From NCBI RefSeq assembly GCF_026230105.1, contig NC_079484.1, positions 6,277,805 to 6,341,804 on the forward strand: a DNA stretch of 64,000 nt. The letters are read 5' to 3'. The stretch is from Diorhabda sublineata. Lineage: Eukaryota > Arthropoda > Insecta > Coleoptera > Chrysomelidae. Under the pieces are notes generated by a model. The model made no database searches. It saw nothing but the letters and a program-made list of their open reading frames with translations, and had not been told where the DNA came from. The translations under genes were made by a program, and so were the position numbers. Position 1 is the first letter of the stretch. The number at the start of each line of letters is the position of its first letter. This document shows positions 12,480-25,258 of the stretch, one piece after another.

Positions 12480-13250
12480 CTGTAGATTTCAAATCTTTAT
12501 ATAAGTTCTGTATTGCCTTTGTGATGGTATGATTAATGTTCGTATTCTTAAGAGCTTCTCATAATTCTGATATTGGTATGTGTGTTATGGTAAGCCTTCC
12601 ATTAATCCATAAACATTTGGTGTACTTGTCTATTTCTTTTCTATAAATTGCTTTAAACAGAACACGTTGTCTATAAAATCCTTCCAGCTTTAAACCCACT
12701 CTTCTTAATTTGTGTATTCCAGCCCCCTTATTATTTTTGTATATACCCCGCTTATTGTAATTATTACCGATATCCCACGATAGTTTTTACATTGTTATTT
12801 ATTGCCCTTTGTATGCATAAATGTGATGTCAGTATTGGGATAAAATTTTCTCCATTTATGTATTTATGTACTTGTTCCATTTTTCAGTAGTTCACTCTCA
12901 ATACCTCCTGGATTCGCAGCTCTACAGTTTTCAGTTTTATGACTACTGTTGAATCTATTTGTATCTCTTCTTCGTCAATTTGTATGTTTGTCTGAATTCT
13001 ATGACTTTATTCAGATCTATCCTCGGTCAATAGTGGACTTTGATGCTGAAATAATTCATGTCCAGGTATCAGATGTGTTGGTTTTTTCGTTGTTCTTAAT
13101 TGTGTTCAGTTTCAATGATTCTCCCTCCAATATGAACCTCAATTTCTGGATATTTTCCGTCCCATGTCTTTATTTTTTGGTGATCTTCTTCATTCTTTGT
13201 GTTGTAGACTGCCCAATTCATAATTTTCATCTATAATATTTGACTATCTA
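12480..13250 (-). mobile_element. LINE reverse transcriptase, upstream part
   Basis: Read on the minus strand from 13236 downwards. A linker region comes first (NWAVYNTKNEEDHQKIKTW). Near 12780-12740 is the NYRGISVI start of the reverse-transcriptase domain, followed by SGVYTKIIRGL. Then come frameshifted pieces equivalent to GFRAGRSCIDNVF and, near 12560-12490, ISEL-EALKNTNINHTITKAI. The order matches LINE fingers and palm and continues logically into the FADD block at 11350-12000. Multiple frameshifts and stops make it a fossil. Confidence 0.7.
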
Positions 13251-13259
13251 AATATTTGG

Positions 13260-15955
13260 AATTACTTCTGTTGTGTTTTCCTCATTGGAAATAATATTTT
13301 AACTTTAGGAAAGTGATCCTAAATCCTAAATCAATTTGCTTCTGTAGCTTTGTAAGTATATTGTGAAAAAGTTTCTCTTTAAGAGATAGATCGATTAGCA
13401 AGTTCTAGGATTTGTTTGTAATGAGGAAGAATGTGGTTGCTTCGCCTCATATAATCTCGAAGTACTTGAAGAAGACTTTCGAATCGTGGTAATAATTAAA
13501 TAGTTTCCATTTACCGAACAAATCAATTTCTGGATAACGCCATATCGTCTCTTAACTTAAGTTAAATTTAAAGATCGATTTTAGTATCGGTTGTCTAGAG
13601 ACGTATCTTATAAATCTCTATCGAATGACATTCGAAAATGAAAATGAAATTTTAAAGACTTTCGTGGGGTTAGAAATTGAGCGACGATATGCTGTTTTTT
13701 TATTTATGCAATTCATTAACACTCACCAAAGTTTTTTCTCTATAGAGTGTAGATACTTTTCCAAAAATTATATAAATACATAACGTATTTATATTTCCTT
13801 GTATAAAATATCAATTTTTATTAATGAAAACACCAAGTAAATTCCAGAAACTGGCCTAATATTGCCTATTCACTATTAATTGTGCATTCATGTCCTCGGT
13901 TTTGCGTTGTTTTGTCTTGTATTTCGAACCAGTTTTCTTGCTTATTGTTTCTTTTTTTGCAGAACATGTTTGGAATAATAATAAGAACAAAACGAACCAA
14001 GCACGTTTCTACAATCATATAATGTACATTTTAAGAATGTATATAAGTCAAGATAGATACTTAATCGCCTTTTTATGAGATGAAAGTGTAGAAATAACAC
14101 ACTGTTCTACTAAAAATGCATTCAAATCACTAACAGGTGTTTGTTCTTAGAGGTATGTTCTAACATGATGAGTTTTTGTTAACTGACTTCAGTTTGTCTT
14201 AACACGTTAAAAATAATAAAGCTGGACGATACGGTACTATTCAAAGTCCGCTACATATCTTTGGAATCAATGTACAAGTAAGGTTATCACTTTGAATAAG
14301 ATCGATTCAATTTATTTTTATGTATCTAGTAGACAAAACAAAGTGATCCCGTCTTTAGGATTGATAGAAACCTGAAAAATATTTGAGGCTTGCTAACCGT
14401 TGGATTTTGATCAACTAAATTTAAAATCATATTTCCTTTATTAATGGTTCTTGTTGTTCTTGGCCTACCAGAAATTATTTATACAGGTTTCACATTCCCA
14501 GTTTCTTGACAACGTCGTTCAATGGCTCTAAATGTATTTTTACTTGGTAAGCTTCTTCGAGGAGTACACCAAAGTTTCAGAAATGTAATTATTATTGACT
14601 CAACATCATATCTAACAATGAATGACAGTTTCCATGGTAAACTGTAATATTCAAAGTTAAATAATTAGGGATACTCAGCTATTGGGGGTCTTAGTATGAA
14701 ACAAACAACAGTTTGAGTCCCAGAAGCGCAATACATAATCATCAATTAAGATCCTGTATTGATTAGACTGAATTTTTATGAAACGTTTCATCGATGGGGT
14801 CTCATCTAGTTTTCAATTCACATTATGCTTGCTAATTGATAATGATGAATAATATTATCTTTTTGGTGTGAAATTAAATGATGTTTAAGCTCACTAACAG
14901 TGTAAATAGCACCCTCTATGAGAGTCATCAGACATAAAAACAAATTCATTGCATGTATTAACTCCCAAAATATATTCGTATAAAATTTTCAATATAATGT
15001 TGCCAATAGTTGCTGCAAAATCGTGAAAAATGTGTAATTTATCCTTTATCCTGAATACGGATGTTGTTACCAAAAATTATTTACTGAGTAAACCCCAAAT
15101 ATTGTTCAGTTTTCTTTTTATCCTAGAGATGAGATCACCTTTTTTTGAAACATCCTGTATAAGGCACCTTATCAACCGCGCTTACTTTGAAAGCTACAAA
15201 AGGACGTCCGTGGTATATAACAGATTGCAAATATGGGTTAAAAAATGTTTATTGATACCTAATAGGAATTATCTTCGCTACAGAGACTGATATTTTCCAA
15301 ATAATTCATACAAATTCATATAAAAGTCTTGTAGTTCATCGTTCTAGAATTAAAGTATCGAAAAAGAATAGAAATATACGTTGGATGATAAAAACGAGTA
15401 AAAATTTGATTAACCATTTTATTTCTATAAATCTAAATTTATCTGTCTGTAGATAATCATTTCCTTAACAACGCCACCGAATTTCCTATTATCTACTATC
15501 TTTTCCATTACACCCTTAAAAGGAGATCCCAAAACTCAATTAAAATATAATCCATGCCGCTGTAACTCATTCCATCACATCCCATGCTGGGACGTACATT
15601 TTGTACAATCGCTGTACAAGTAATTACCTCATCCTCTCCACGAGTAGATGAGAACGCCGGACGTAGCTCCATCTATTCATGAATTTGGTTACGGAAAGCG
15701 GTTATCTGACCAATTCATTTATTTAACGATACTTCATCTAGTTTGCACATGAGACTTATAGAATATTCCAACTTAGAACGGCGAAACTCATTTGGTTAAA
15801 GTGATACCTTCGATACGATACATAAAAAGAGAATATTAAACTTTCTGCTGATTAAGAATCGACTTATTCATTTGTGTACATACGAAAAAATGATAATTTA
15901 TCAAATCTCTATTATGGAATAGTCGAAATTCTATTAATTCCTAAGTTAGCCCAAC
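13260..15955. other. Intergenic, nothing recognised
   Basis: About 2.7 kb of AT-rich sequence. Open frames of 62-86 codons (for example 13890-14078 and 15030-15290) show no family features. No inverted repeat or RNA structure stood out. Confidence 0.4.
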
Positions 15956-15964
15956 TGTAGTCAT

Positions 15965-16790
15965 CTAAGTTATGAAATGTGTGTGGGATTCAGTTGTAAA
16001 TACACTCACAAATTCTTTCAAAAGATAGTTTCGAACGAAAACAAATATCAATAGGTGCCAAACACGGGGGCATTGACCTATCAATTCGATATTTTGAATC
16101 TTCGAAAACGTTTTTCTTTGAAATGATGAGTGAGAGTTCGCATTATCGTGGTGAAGAATAATTCTTCCTCTACGATTACTTTCTTTGTTTTTTCGAATAC
16201 TTTTGAAAAACAAACTTCGTCTGCGAACAACTTTTGTTGGACATGGCGTCTTGAAAGACCCATACAGTCGATTGTTGTTAAGTATCAGGATCATATGTAT
16301 AAATCCGTGAATTGTCACCTGTTGCGATCTTCTAAACATCTTTTGAATTTTTTCAGCATTTCTTTGCACTAATGGACACAAGCTTTTTTTACGCGATTGT
16401 CAAATCATACGATATCCAACGCGTACAAATCTTTTTGACAGCCAAATGTTCGTGCAATATTGAATATAATATAATATGCGAATGATGATCTTTCAATATT
16501 AGTTCACGCACAACGTCGATGTTTTCTGGCGCAACATCTGATTTTGGACGAGTTTCACGAAATTCATCCTGTAGCGAAGTGCGACCCCGATTGTGTTGTC
16601 ATATCTCAAAACTCAAGTAACCCTCGTATTTCTTTCGATACTTCTACTGTGATTTTGCGAGAATTGCACTTCAACTTTTTATGAGCAAATGATTCTAATG
16701 AATTTGCCACATTTCTGGAGATTTGTAAGTCAATTGATACTATCGAAAACTTCTCATGAGCTTACGCTTTAGAGTCATCCATAATCGTTA
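15965..16790 (-). mobile_element. mariner (DD34D) transposon remnant
   Basis: On the minus strand the sequence follows a mariner transposase from N to C. RPKSD and a LILKDHHSH-like stretch come first, then SILHEHLAVKKIC, then a Y.YDPDT segment after the decayed first Asp. GRIILHHDNANSHSS carries the second catalytic Asp, and NIELIG follows. The third-Asp region (SPDLAPNDFFLF in intact relatives) is degraded. Many frame changes and stops occur; the longest open piece is 138 codons at 15965-16381. It belongs to the same subfamily as the plus-strand copy at 17380-18075 and lies head-to-head with it. Confidence 0.8.
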
Positions 16791-16794
16791 TACT

Positions 16795-17375
16795 GTAATC
16801 GACTTTGTTGAAACACTTTTTAGTGCGACGAAAAGTGACTAATGCGACATATACCAAAGTTTTTGTTACCTTTTAAGACAACTAAATTCATCCTCTAGAT
16901 CTAAAGACTTTTATAGCGAACGAAACCACAGTAAAGTACTCTATCTCTATCCCTTCGCTCTTCCAGCGCCCGATCCACATGTAATTGCCGCATGAATATG
17001 TATGGAACATTATCTCGTATTAAATTATTTCGTGTAACATTTTGCTTTCCTCTCTCTACTATAGGCTCGTTGAGCAATTCGTCCATCCATCGTGCCAACG
17101 CTAAAACCTTCTAATCGATACAGCTTTATTTGAATAAATGAATATACTATAAAAATGTTTTATCTATATCAAACCAGGTAAATATAAACTAAGATAAATA
17201 GCGAAGTGGATATAATTAAACTATTTTATCATAAAGACGAGTTTTGTTTTGAAATTCATCAATTTGATTTCAATAACACGTCCATCAGCTCAAATATTAT
17301 TCGACGGAAAGAGATTGCTACGGAGTTTTAAGATATGGCAACACTGATGTGAATATATCAAATCTGACATTGCCA
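16795..17375. other. Spacer between two divergent mariner remnants
   Basis: AT-rich. A 65-codon minus frame at 16901-17098 is not recognised. No terminal repeats of the flanking mariners could be identified with confidence. Confidence 0.4.
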
Positions 17376-17379
17376 TCAT

Positions 17380-18075
17380 GAATGTTGACATTTTTACTAA
17401 TGAATGTAGTCGGAATATGTTGTCATACAAGTTCTTTACAGATACTAGCCTCGACTTTTGGTGATGAAGCACCATCACGAACCATTTTGTTTCGCTGGTT
17501 TTCCGAATTCAATCGTGGTCGCATTTCGCTACGAATCATGGATCTATTATTATGAACCCGAATGTATGAGTCCTTCAAGACGAACCAAATCCAACAAAAA
17601 TTATTCACGCACGAAATACTTCGAAGCAAATGGTGTCTCGTTTTTTCGGAATAACTGGACACGTCGCCACCGTTCCATTAGATTAAAGTAGAATGGACAA
17701 TTTTGAATGGTACACCAGTATTTGTGTGCAAGAAGTGTTCGGAAAAATCAGGCAAACCAATCACAGAAGATGAATCATTATTCACCACGGCGGCGAATTC
17801 TTACATAAAAAAGTTTTTGGACAGTCAAAACATCGAATTGATGAATCATCCTCCGTAGAGTCCTTGTTCGGTACCCAATGATTTTTTTGTTATTACTTCA
17901 AATCAAAATGAATTAAGAGGTCAATAGCTTTCTACACCTGAAGAAGCAGTTAAAGCGTTCAAATCACATGTTTCGAAGGTACCACAATCGAAAAGAAAAA
18001 AATGTTTCGACAATTGATGGAGAATATTTGGAATTTAGTTATATCCAGTTATAGATATTAGTTGAGTAAAAAGAC
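17380..18075 (+). mobile_element. mariner (DD34D) transposon remnant
   Basis: The plus strand reads the N-terminal motif APSRTILFRWFSEFNRGRIS near 17465-17525. An FFGITGHVATVPL stretch follows near 17640-17685, then EWYTSICVQEVFGKIRQTN near 17710. RRIIIHH, with the second catalytic Asp lost, lies near 17770, then NIELMNHPP and VPNDFFV (third-Asp region) near 17830-17890. The C-terminal STPEEAVKAFKSHVSKVPQS is near 17935-17990. Only frameshifts and a few stops separate these, but catalytic residues are missing. The middle, including the first Asp region, is deleted. Confidence 0.85.
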
Positions 18076-18079
18076 AAAA

Positions 18080-19530
18080 ATGCATAGGAAGACCATGAAA
18101 TACAGATGACGAAAAACATTCTTCAACAACCAGGGTATTTTATATTTTTACGATTTCGATTATCCTGGTCTAGAGAAATCGGATAACCAAAAATTGAAAG
18201 TAGGGAAACTCATTTTTAGACCCGAAAACTTTTATAAGTAACAGTGTAAGAACCTCTTCAAGAAATCTGTGATAGTCTCTTAGTGTAAACCTCTGTAAGT
18301 GATTATTAAGAATAATATTTTATCGAAACTATTTAAAATCGAGTCAAAGTCAAACTATTCAATAAAAAATTCCAACTTGTCATTGTTTTTCATTGAATTA
18401 CAAACCCTTTTCAGCATATTTGTTCTGAGCATTTCAGATGATAACATTCACTAAAAGAAGTATGTTTGATGTTGTTCCCTCGAGAAGCAGAAGTAAACAA
18501 TTCAAGGGATTTGATTGAGTAATAGATAAACTCAACAGTGATTGGACACGGAAATATAAAGAGAAACAAACTTTCAGAATTTCCCAAGTCGGAATGTGTC
18601 GCCTAGAATAGATTGAACAGATTCTAGATTAAGATATTTCCATAAGTAAAATATTTCAGGAAACAGAAGCAAAAATATTTACTTGAAAACTGGGATTATA
18701 AAATGTTTCAGCTAGTTATAGTTGGCTGGAAGCTTTTCAAGAAAGCAAATCAGTAGATTAAGGTGAACCGAAGATTCACCGAATCTTCCAACAGAACATC
18801 ATCCAAATAAAGTTGACAATGCAGACTAAACTGCTTCATTTTTCAGATAGACAAATCCTTTACATTTAAGTGGTTGTTGTAGAGGTAAGCAAAACCATGA
18901 GCCAAATACTATTCTTCATTGAAACACACAATACAGTAACGGAAAAACTGCTGCTCATTTTTATCGGGAAATCAAAACATTTTATATTTTTGACTGGAAT
19001 AAATATTGAGAGGGGGTTGAAGAAAAAAATCCTCCTCCATCTACTAGGAATCACCAACATTTATAAAAGTAAAAATAAGAGTTTTACCTTCGACTATTTC
19101 TGATAAACTATAACCACAAGATCAAGAAATAACTAACAATTTTGCCTTAGAGAAGTAATCAACCATGTTTTTACTTGACTGACGTTAGTCCTGAATTCAA
19201 CGTGCTTCTAGACATGGAATCTGTACATAGAATCTGCTACCACCACACCATAATCAATAATTGTTTCAAGAAATCTGCGCTTCGATCTTAATCGCTATGA
19301 AACAAGTACAAATAAATCAACATTTGGTGACTTTGTGGCTTTGATTTGCGAATTACTAGAAAACATACGTTTGATGAAATAACTGCGGATTCTACATTCA
19401 TAGCAAACAATCTATTCGCTTTAAACACTTCTCAGTTTGTCTCACACATCTTCCATCGAAATTATTATTTGTATTGATTATTTTTATACTTTTATGTTTC
19501 ATGTAAGATGTATGTACTCCCAGGAGGAAT
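18080..19530. other. Intergenic, nothing recognised
   Basis: AT-rich sequence. Open frames at 18870-19103 (77 codons) and the opposing 18866-19060 have no recognisable features. Confidence 0.4.
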
Positions 19531-19534
19531 TCAG

Positions 19535-20030
19535 CTTTGAATTTTTCAGGAAAAACTCAAGAGAGAGTAATCCTTACCCGTTTTCAACCCTACCTAGACA
19601 AATTGTTACAGATTCATATTGTAAAACTTTGTAACCCTTACGGAGAACAATTCAAAACAAACGGCGTGCTGATTTCTGGAATTGTTCTCCTTCAGCAATT
19701 TCAATCAGACATTTTCGAGCACCCACCATACAGTCCCAAGCTACCACCGAGTGATTTTCATTTGTTTCTTGAACTGACGCAGTGACTTTGAGGGCGGTGC
19801 TTCCAAAATGTTGTGGAATTCAAAAAAAGCGTCACATCTCAAACTAGACGAATTATACAATCAGAATCAGTTGGAACAACAGGCAACTTCTGAAGTTTTT
19901 TAAGTAGTAGCCATTTCCAAAAGACAGAAAGAACGTTAGAAATGTTAATTAATCTTTCTTTCTCTCGTAAGTCTTGTCAAGAAAGTTATGTACTTAATTT
20001 TCAATCGTAGTACAGAATTAGTGAAAGTAA
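19535..20030 (+). mobile_element. mariner-type transposase C-terminal remnant
   Basis: An 82-codon open frame at 19537-19785 ends with FEHPPYSPKLPPSDFHLFLEL, the conserved third-Asp motif of mariner transposases (HPPYSPDLAPSDFHLF). Frameshifted continuation GRCFQNVVEFKKSVTS follows to about 19850. The second Asp region is degraded. The bases at 19980-20020 (ATCGTAGTACAGAATTA) also occur next to mariner copy A at 5265-5285 and may be an ancestral 3' end. Confidence 0.75.
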
Positions 20031-20034
20031 TTAA

Positions 20035-21560
20035 GCTTGAAGATCAGTGTACAGTTATAGCAAACTGGTACACTACAAAATGTTTACCGTCCTTCTTGAA
20101 CCTGTTAATATAGTCGAGTCAAAATTGCATTACGAGACAATTAAATTTTCACGTAACAATAATATAACAGTCATTAAATTTATTTCCCTGATTTAGCCAT
20201 AAATGATTTCTGGTTATTCTTTAACATAAAAAAATGTTCACGTGGTCGGAAGATGAAATAGATGAAGCAATTTATCATATTTTTGAGAACATTTCAAAAG
20301 ACGACTGGTTTCAATCTTTTCAATAGATAAAATAATTTTCCTAAAAAGGCTTGTAGTTATCAAATAGCGTCGTATGGATTGTTTTCACCCTAACACGTTG
20401 TATAAAAGTCGGCTACTGTTCTGGATAAATGAATTCTAAGGTAAATTCATAGCTTTCAAATATTTTCTTCAATTTATCGCTACTTTGTACAAAAAATAAT
20501 TGTTTTTTCCTTTTTTCTTTTTTGTTTCCGATTCGCATCTCACATAATCGCCTCAATTTAAACTCGTTCTTCGTAATTAAAACACAACAGAATTCCTATC
20601 GTAAAAGTTGGAAAAACAATTTGAGACAAAAGAATAACGATAGTATCTATCTCTCTTTTTCTCGACAATAAAACCCCCATAAAGTTTCCAATATGTCTAC
20701 CCGCTCATGCACTAAATTGATTTCAGTATAAAACATTCTAATAAAATCTCTTAAAAGTTATGCACTTACCCAAAAGAGATTAAAAGTTTCGATAACCGAG
20801 TGGCGTAAAAGAATAATCAAGGATGGATCATTGAATCCTTTTGAAAGGAAGTGATACTTTTCAAATGATAACATGTAATTAACATTAATAAGATAGAAAC
20901 TCATGGAAACATCAAAAGTTAAAAACCCAGGAAAGTAGCACTCTTTAGAAGGAATCTGCGTTTTTTGAAGAAAAATAAGATTTAGTCATGCACAAAATAA
21001 CCTTTTGGGTGTAGGTGCAAAACGGCTGGAAATCCAAAACGACTCCTCTGATATAATCCATTGAACGGATCAGTTAGTCTTGGGAGCAGAATATCGGTTA
21101 CAACGTTAGATCTAAAATCTTTATTCTCACAGATTCGCCCTGAAGTTTAATATTGTTTTGATCTAATTTCACTACAAATTATGATTGAATGCGTTTGTCT
21201 TTCTGTTTGTGGTAAACTGAAAAAATATTAAAGAAATCTTTGAATTATTTTGAGAAGTTTTGGAATAGTCTTAAATTATCTAGTAGCTTACATTAATAAT
21301 GTAACCCAATCATTTCTTCCTTCTCCTGTTATTATTTTTTCGTCGCATTGAAATTAAATTGAAACGAATATTAAACAAATATTGAGAAAATTACAAGGTG
21401 TATTCAACGTAAATTCCGTTCCTATGTTTATTAGCAGCAATCACTCTAACTTAAGCAAAAGAAATGTCCGCCATTTCTGCATCGCTCCTACCGAAGTGTT
21501 CTTTGTGGTGCTTTTTTATGATTTCAGGGTAATTAAAAATCCCACCTCAATTTCTAAATG
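20035..21560. other. Intergenic, nothing recognised
   Basis: AT-rich. No gene, structured RNA or element recognised. Confidence 0.4.
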
Positions 21561-21564
21561 CAAA

Positions 21565-21735
21565 GAAAGTTAAGTTAGACCGTTCTACGAAGACCGTGAT
21601 CAAGTGCATGATTAAGAAAGATGTGGATGCCCGACTTGGGGTACTGAACCTGTTTACGCAATTGAAAAGAAGCTCAAGTTAAAATAAAAAATTTACAATT
21701 AGTGATGTTGCTAGTTTCTACAATTTCTAGAATTT
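21565..21735 (+). mobile_element. mariner N-terminal fragment
   Basis: The plus strand reads VRPFYEDRDQVHD, a stop, ERCGCP, then VYAIEKKLK. This matches the DNA-binding N terminus of a mariner transposase (FYEGR..VHDEERSGRP....IEKKL). It is nearly the same sequence as 25360-25530. The copy is short and interrupted by stops. Confidence 0.5.
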
Positions 21736-21739
21736 CATT

Positions 21740-22720
21740 CACTCTGGGTGCCCAAGATTACTGAACAACGCAAAAAACCACGGTTGGATGCAGACGGTGA
21801 TGATTTTCTTTCTCGGGTAGCCACAGGGTATCTTACGACACGACACCCCAGAGACTAAACGGTAATCGATGCACCCAACGAAAGTCATCAAGTCATCAAT
21901 TACTGACACCTGCAAAACTCATGTATTTGATCATTCTCCGTACGACGATGAAAATTAGCTCTACAGTTGTATATTTTTGTACAATAAATACTTTGTTTGT
22001 ATCTGTACACGTTTTTTCATACAACCAAACAGATTTTGTGATTATACCTCGTATAATATGATTCAAATTAATCATGAATTGTTACATGTCAAATTGATAC
22101 GGTCAGTTTTCAATGTTACGATGCTTTACCAAAATTAATGCGCAATATCTACTTACGGCATTGAACATTTACCGGCGTTTCCACTAGAACACGGTAAAAT
22201 TTTTAAACTAAGATCACTTACAGATCTTAAGATCACAGCTGATCTGTGGATCAGGGTAGAAAGGTTCATATATGATTAGGACCCGTTTAATTCGATCAGT
22301 TTCCGAACAACATTGAATGTGATCTGGGTTAGTTTTCAAACATTCAGATCATGAACGGGTCTAAAATTTGGCGAATAGACGGTTTGTTTGAGGTCTACTT
22401 TTATATTTTTTTGATCATAGCGGCAATTTCTTTCTATGACTACGACTTCTATTAAGGCCTTTTTATTCGTTTGTTTATTTATTTTCTAGAATTTTAGAAA
22501 TTCCTTTCTGATATATATTCGAACTTGTTGAGCCACGAAGTCAGTTTATATTAAAAAGTCATAGTGAATGGAAAGACATAGAAAAGTAACCAGTGAATTT
22601 AAAAAGTAGTTATAAAATGAATAGGGAATTGTATGAAGAATACCCCGATGAAAAGTACTTGTTGTTAAAAGTATGTTAAGCCAACTTACATAAAATAGCA
22701 TTTGTGGTTTTAAATCGGGA
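21740..22720. other. Intergenic, nothing recognised
   Basis: No feature recognised. A cluster of GATC words lies at about 22205-22330, which I do not interpret. Confidence 0.4.
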
Positions 22721-22724
22721 AATA

Positions 22725-23000
22725 CAGAGGGTGTCTAATAAGTAATGTCGGTTTTTATAACCACTAAAGACTAGTCCCTTCTTTGGAGAGTACAATTTTG
22801 AATAATAAATAATATGGAGTGCGAAAAATATGATTGTTAGACATTAGATTAAAGCAACCGAGGCAGCAAGAGAAATATGTGAAATTAAAGAAGACACAGT
22901 TAATGAGCAAACAACAAAGCGTTGGTTCAAGTTGTCGACTAGTACCAGACGAACTAACCGACATTAAATGAGACGTCGAGAAGGGGTGTGTAAATAGCTT
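22725..23000 (+). mobile_element. mariner 5' end remnant
   Basis: A mariner-like terminus, CAGAGGGTGTCTAATAAGTA, begins directly after a TA at 22723-22724. Downstream, near 22868-22960, one frame reads AREICEIKEDTVNEQTTKRWF, the helix-turn-helix segment of mariner transposases (A.EIC..YG...L...T...WF). Coding similarity ends near 22960. The rest of the element is gone. Confidence 0.6.
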
Positions 23001-23004
23001 CTTG

Positions 23005-24490
23005 TCCTACTGAAAGATGATTGTATAATGGCGGTTTTCTCACTCATAGTTATCCTTCGATTAGCGTTATTTTCCAGATAACAGATAACAAAACCCATTC
23101 GATTCAAACCTAGAATATATTTATGATGGCTAGTTGAGGAGGATCGGGGATTGCAAAGATAAAAAAAATTCACACCAAACAAAACAATATATACAGAATT
23201 ATTTTCAAAACAAAAATCTTAACTAAGATCTTGGCGTTCTAGATCTGATCGCTTCGCTGTCCTAAGATTTAATAAGCTTCTGTTCGATTCAAAACGTCTT
23301 GCCTGGGTTCGTGTGAATGTGGTTTGTCCTAAAACGAGTATTAGGTTTACCTGGAGAGGAACAAGTCAATTGCATGCTATTAGGACCTAAAGAAAGGTGC
23401 CTTGGCATTCCTAAAAGAAAGAACTGCCGGATTTGAAGAAATTTGTATCTAAATTATGTATTTTTAATCGCCAATGCACATGGCCTGGTCGCCACATATT
23501 TATCTGCCAAGATTCGTAACCAAGGTTTAACTATTTCATGGAGAGAACGGCCTTTAGACGCCTTGAAAAATGAAGTTATCTATACAAACCGAACATGGAA
23601 CCGAACAGTGGTTAGACAAAGGATAATTATAGAGCTCTGTTTTATTTAACTTATATCACATACAGCATTTCATCTAGACCTTGCTACGACAAATTACTAT
23701 TTATTCAAATCCACGAAATTATTGCGTGGGATTGAATCCAAAGGAGATGTTTTGACATTTAAGTCCAAAGAATGATTTTACCGAGGTCTTAAAGAGCTTG
23801 GGTTAAAAATATGATGGGCTAGACTTCGAATATTAAGGCTTTTGTATTCTAATAAACAAAATGAACATTGAAAAGCGTCATATTGACCAAATGTATTATA
23901 AGATAACTGTTAATTAGAATTGTGGTGAGGATTATTCATTTCCATTCTGAACCTCGTTTTAAACATATGAAAACAATGAATCCCTAGAAAAAATATAGTG
24001 AGAAAATGATATATTTCTCCCTCACTTGATATGTTATTTCTCTTACTTTTTTGCCGAACTATTACTCATAAATGTCATCTAAATTCTGATGTTGAACTTG
24101 AGAAATAATCAACCGTATTTTGTGTTATAAAAAGCATTAATTGCGAATCCTCCGAAAGATTGTTGTTTGGATAGTTTGGATGAACTTTACTACTAAAGTT
24201 ATCGCTCCCTTATATTTGTACAACAACTCACATCTGTAAACGTTCCATCCAAATACGTCGATATTTTGAAATAAATTACCTAAATTAACCGTTATTTATA
24301 ATATTATCACTTTATCGGAAAATTGGGTCAAAATATTTCGCAAGCTCGCAAATCTTCCTTACGTGCTCTTCTTGTAAACATTTTATACAACATCGAAGCT
24401 CCATCTAATGAAGAACGTTATGTTTACCATCACTAATGGTTTAATTAAAAGTTTCAAGAGATTTAATTTGTATGAAGGAATATTGACGAT
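23005..24490. other. Intergenic, nothing recognised
   Basis: AT-rich. Short frames at 22964-23182 and 23443-23649 have no support as genes. Confidence 0.4.
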
Positions 24491-24491
24491 A

Positions 24492-24905
24492 TAGTCCAGG
24501 AGCCAGCTATATTTTCGTTCAATTATTTCTTCTCGAGAGAAACTTCGTAAAAAGCATCAGGGACTTATACTAAGAACACTCGCGACCGTCATCTGCGACT
24601 CCTTTGGTGGGGAAGGCAGTGGCAGTCTTCCACGCATTTGAAAATTTGTTATTATATATTTTATATAGTATTTTGAAAGAAAAACAAAGTCAGCTGACTA
24701 TAACACGATGGGTTATACGTTAGCTGTCTGCTTGAACATGAAAAAAAATTTATCTCAGTGGAAAGTTTATCAGCTGGTACCTTGAAAGATGTAACGCAAC
24801 AGCATATATCGCCTACTGAATCTTATTCCTTATCTCTGATGCATTTTACAAAGTTTCGATTGGGAGGGACTTGGTCATGAAAATCTGTTACCGGCTCCTG
24901 GACTA
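24492..24905. mobile_element. Short terminal-inverted-repeat element (MITE)
   Basis: The ends TAGTCCAGGAGCC (24492-24504) and GGCTCCTGGACTA (24893-24905) are exact reverse complements. Weaker complementarity continues inward (CAGCTATATTTTC against GAAAATCTGTTACC). The 414-bp interior has no coding capacity, so this is a candidate non-autonomous DNA transposon. The target duplication is ambiguous and I do not assign a superfamily. Confidence 0.6.
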
Positions 24906-25258
24906 ATAGACTCGTTGAAACATGACCGGTCTGGCCCACATTCAAACAATTTTCTCGATAAATTGAAACGTTCGGTTCATCCTTTATTATAGTCTATTTC
25001 GGAAATGTATAGAGCAATAAAATGTGTAATTCCATCCATAGCATCAGAAGTGAAATAACTTATGACGAAGATTGAACCACCAATTGTAGAGCTTTGTTGT
25101 GAAATCCTCTTCATAAATTGATAAACAGCGGGAGCCCCATTTCACTAACTTTGTAAAGTAACTTACAAAGCCATCGTGTGGAAATTAGAGTTTTAAAAAT
25201 GTTATTTTGACTTCCATCCAATCATTTGTAATTGCATTTAACTTTCAAGTGGAAAACG

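Noticed and set aside
12949..13236. 95-codon plus-strand open frame
   Set aside because: Antisense shadow of the upstream part of the minus-strand LINE.
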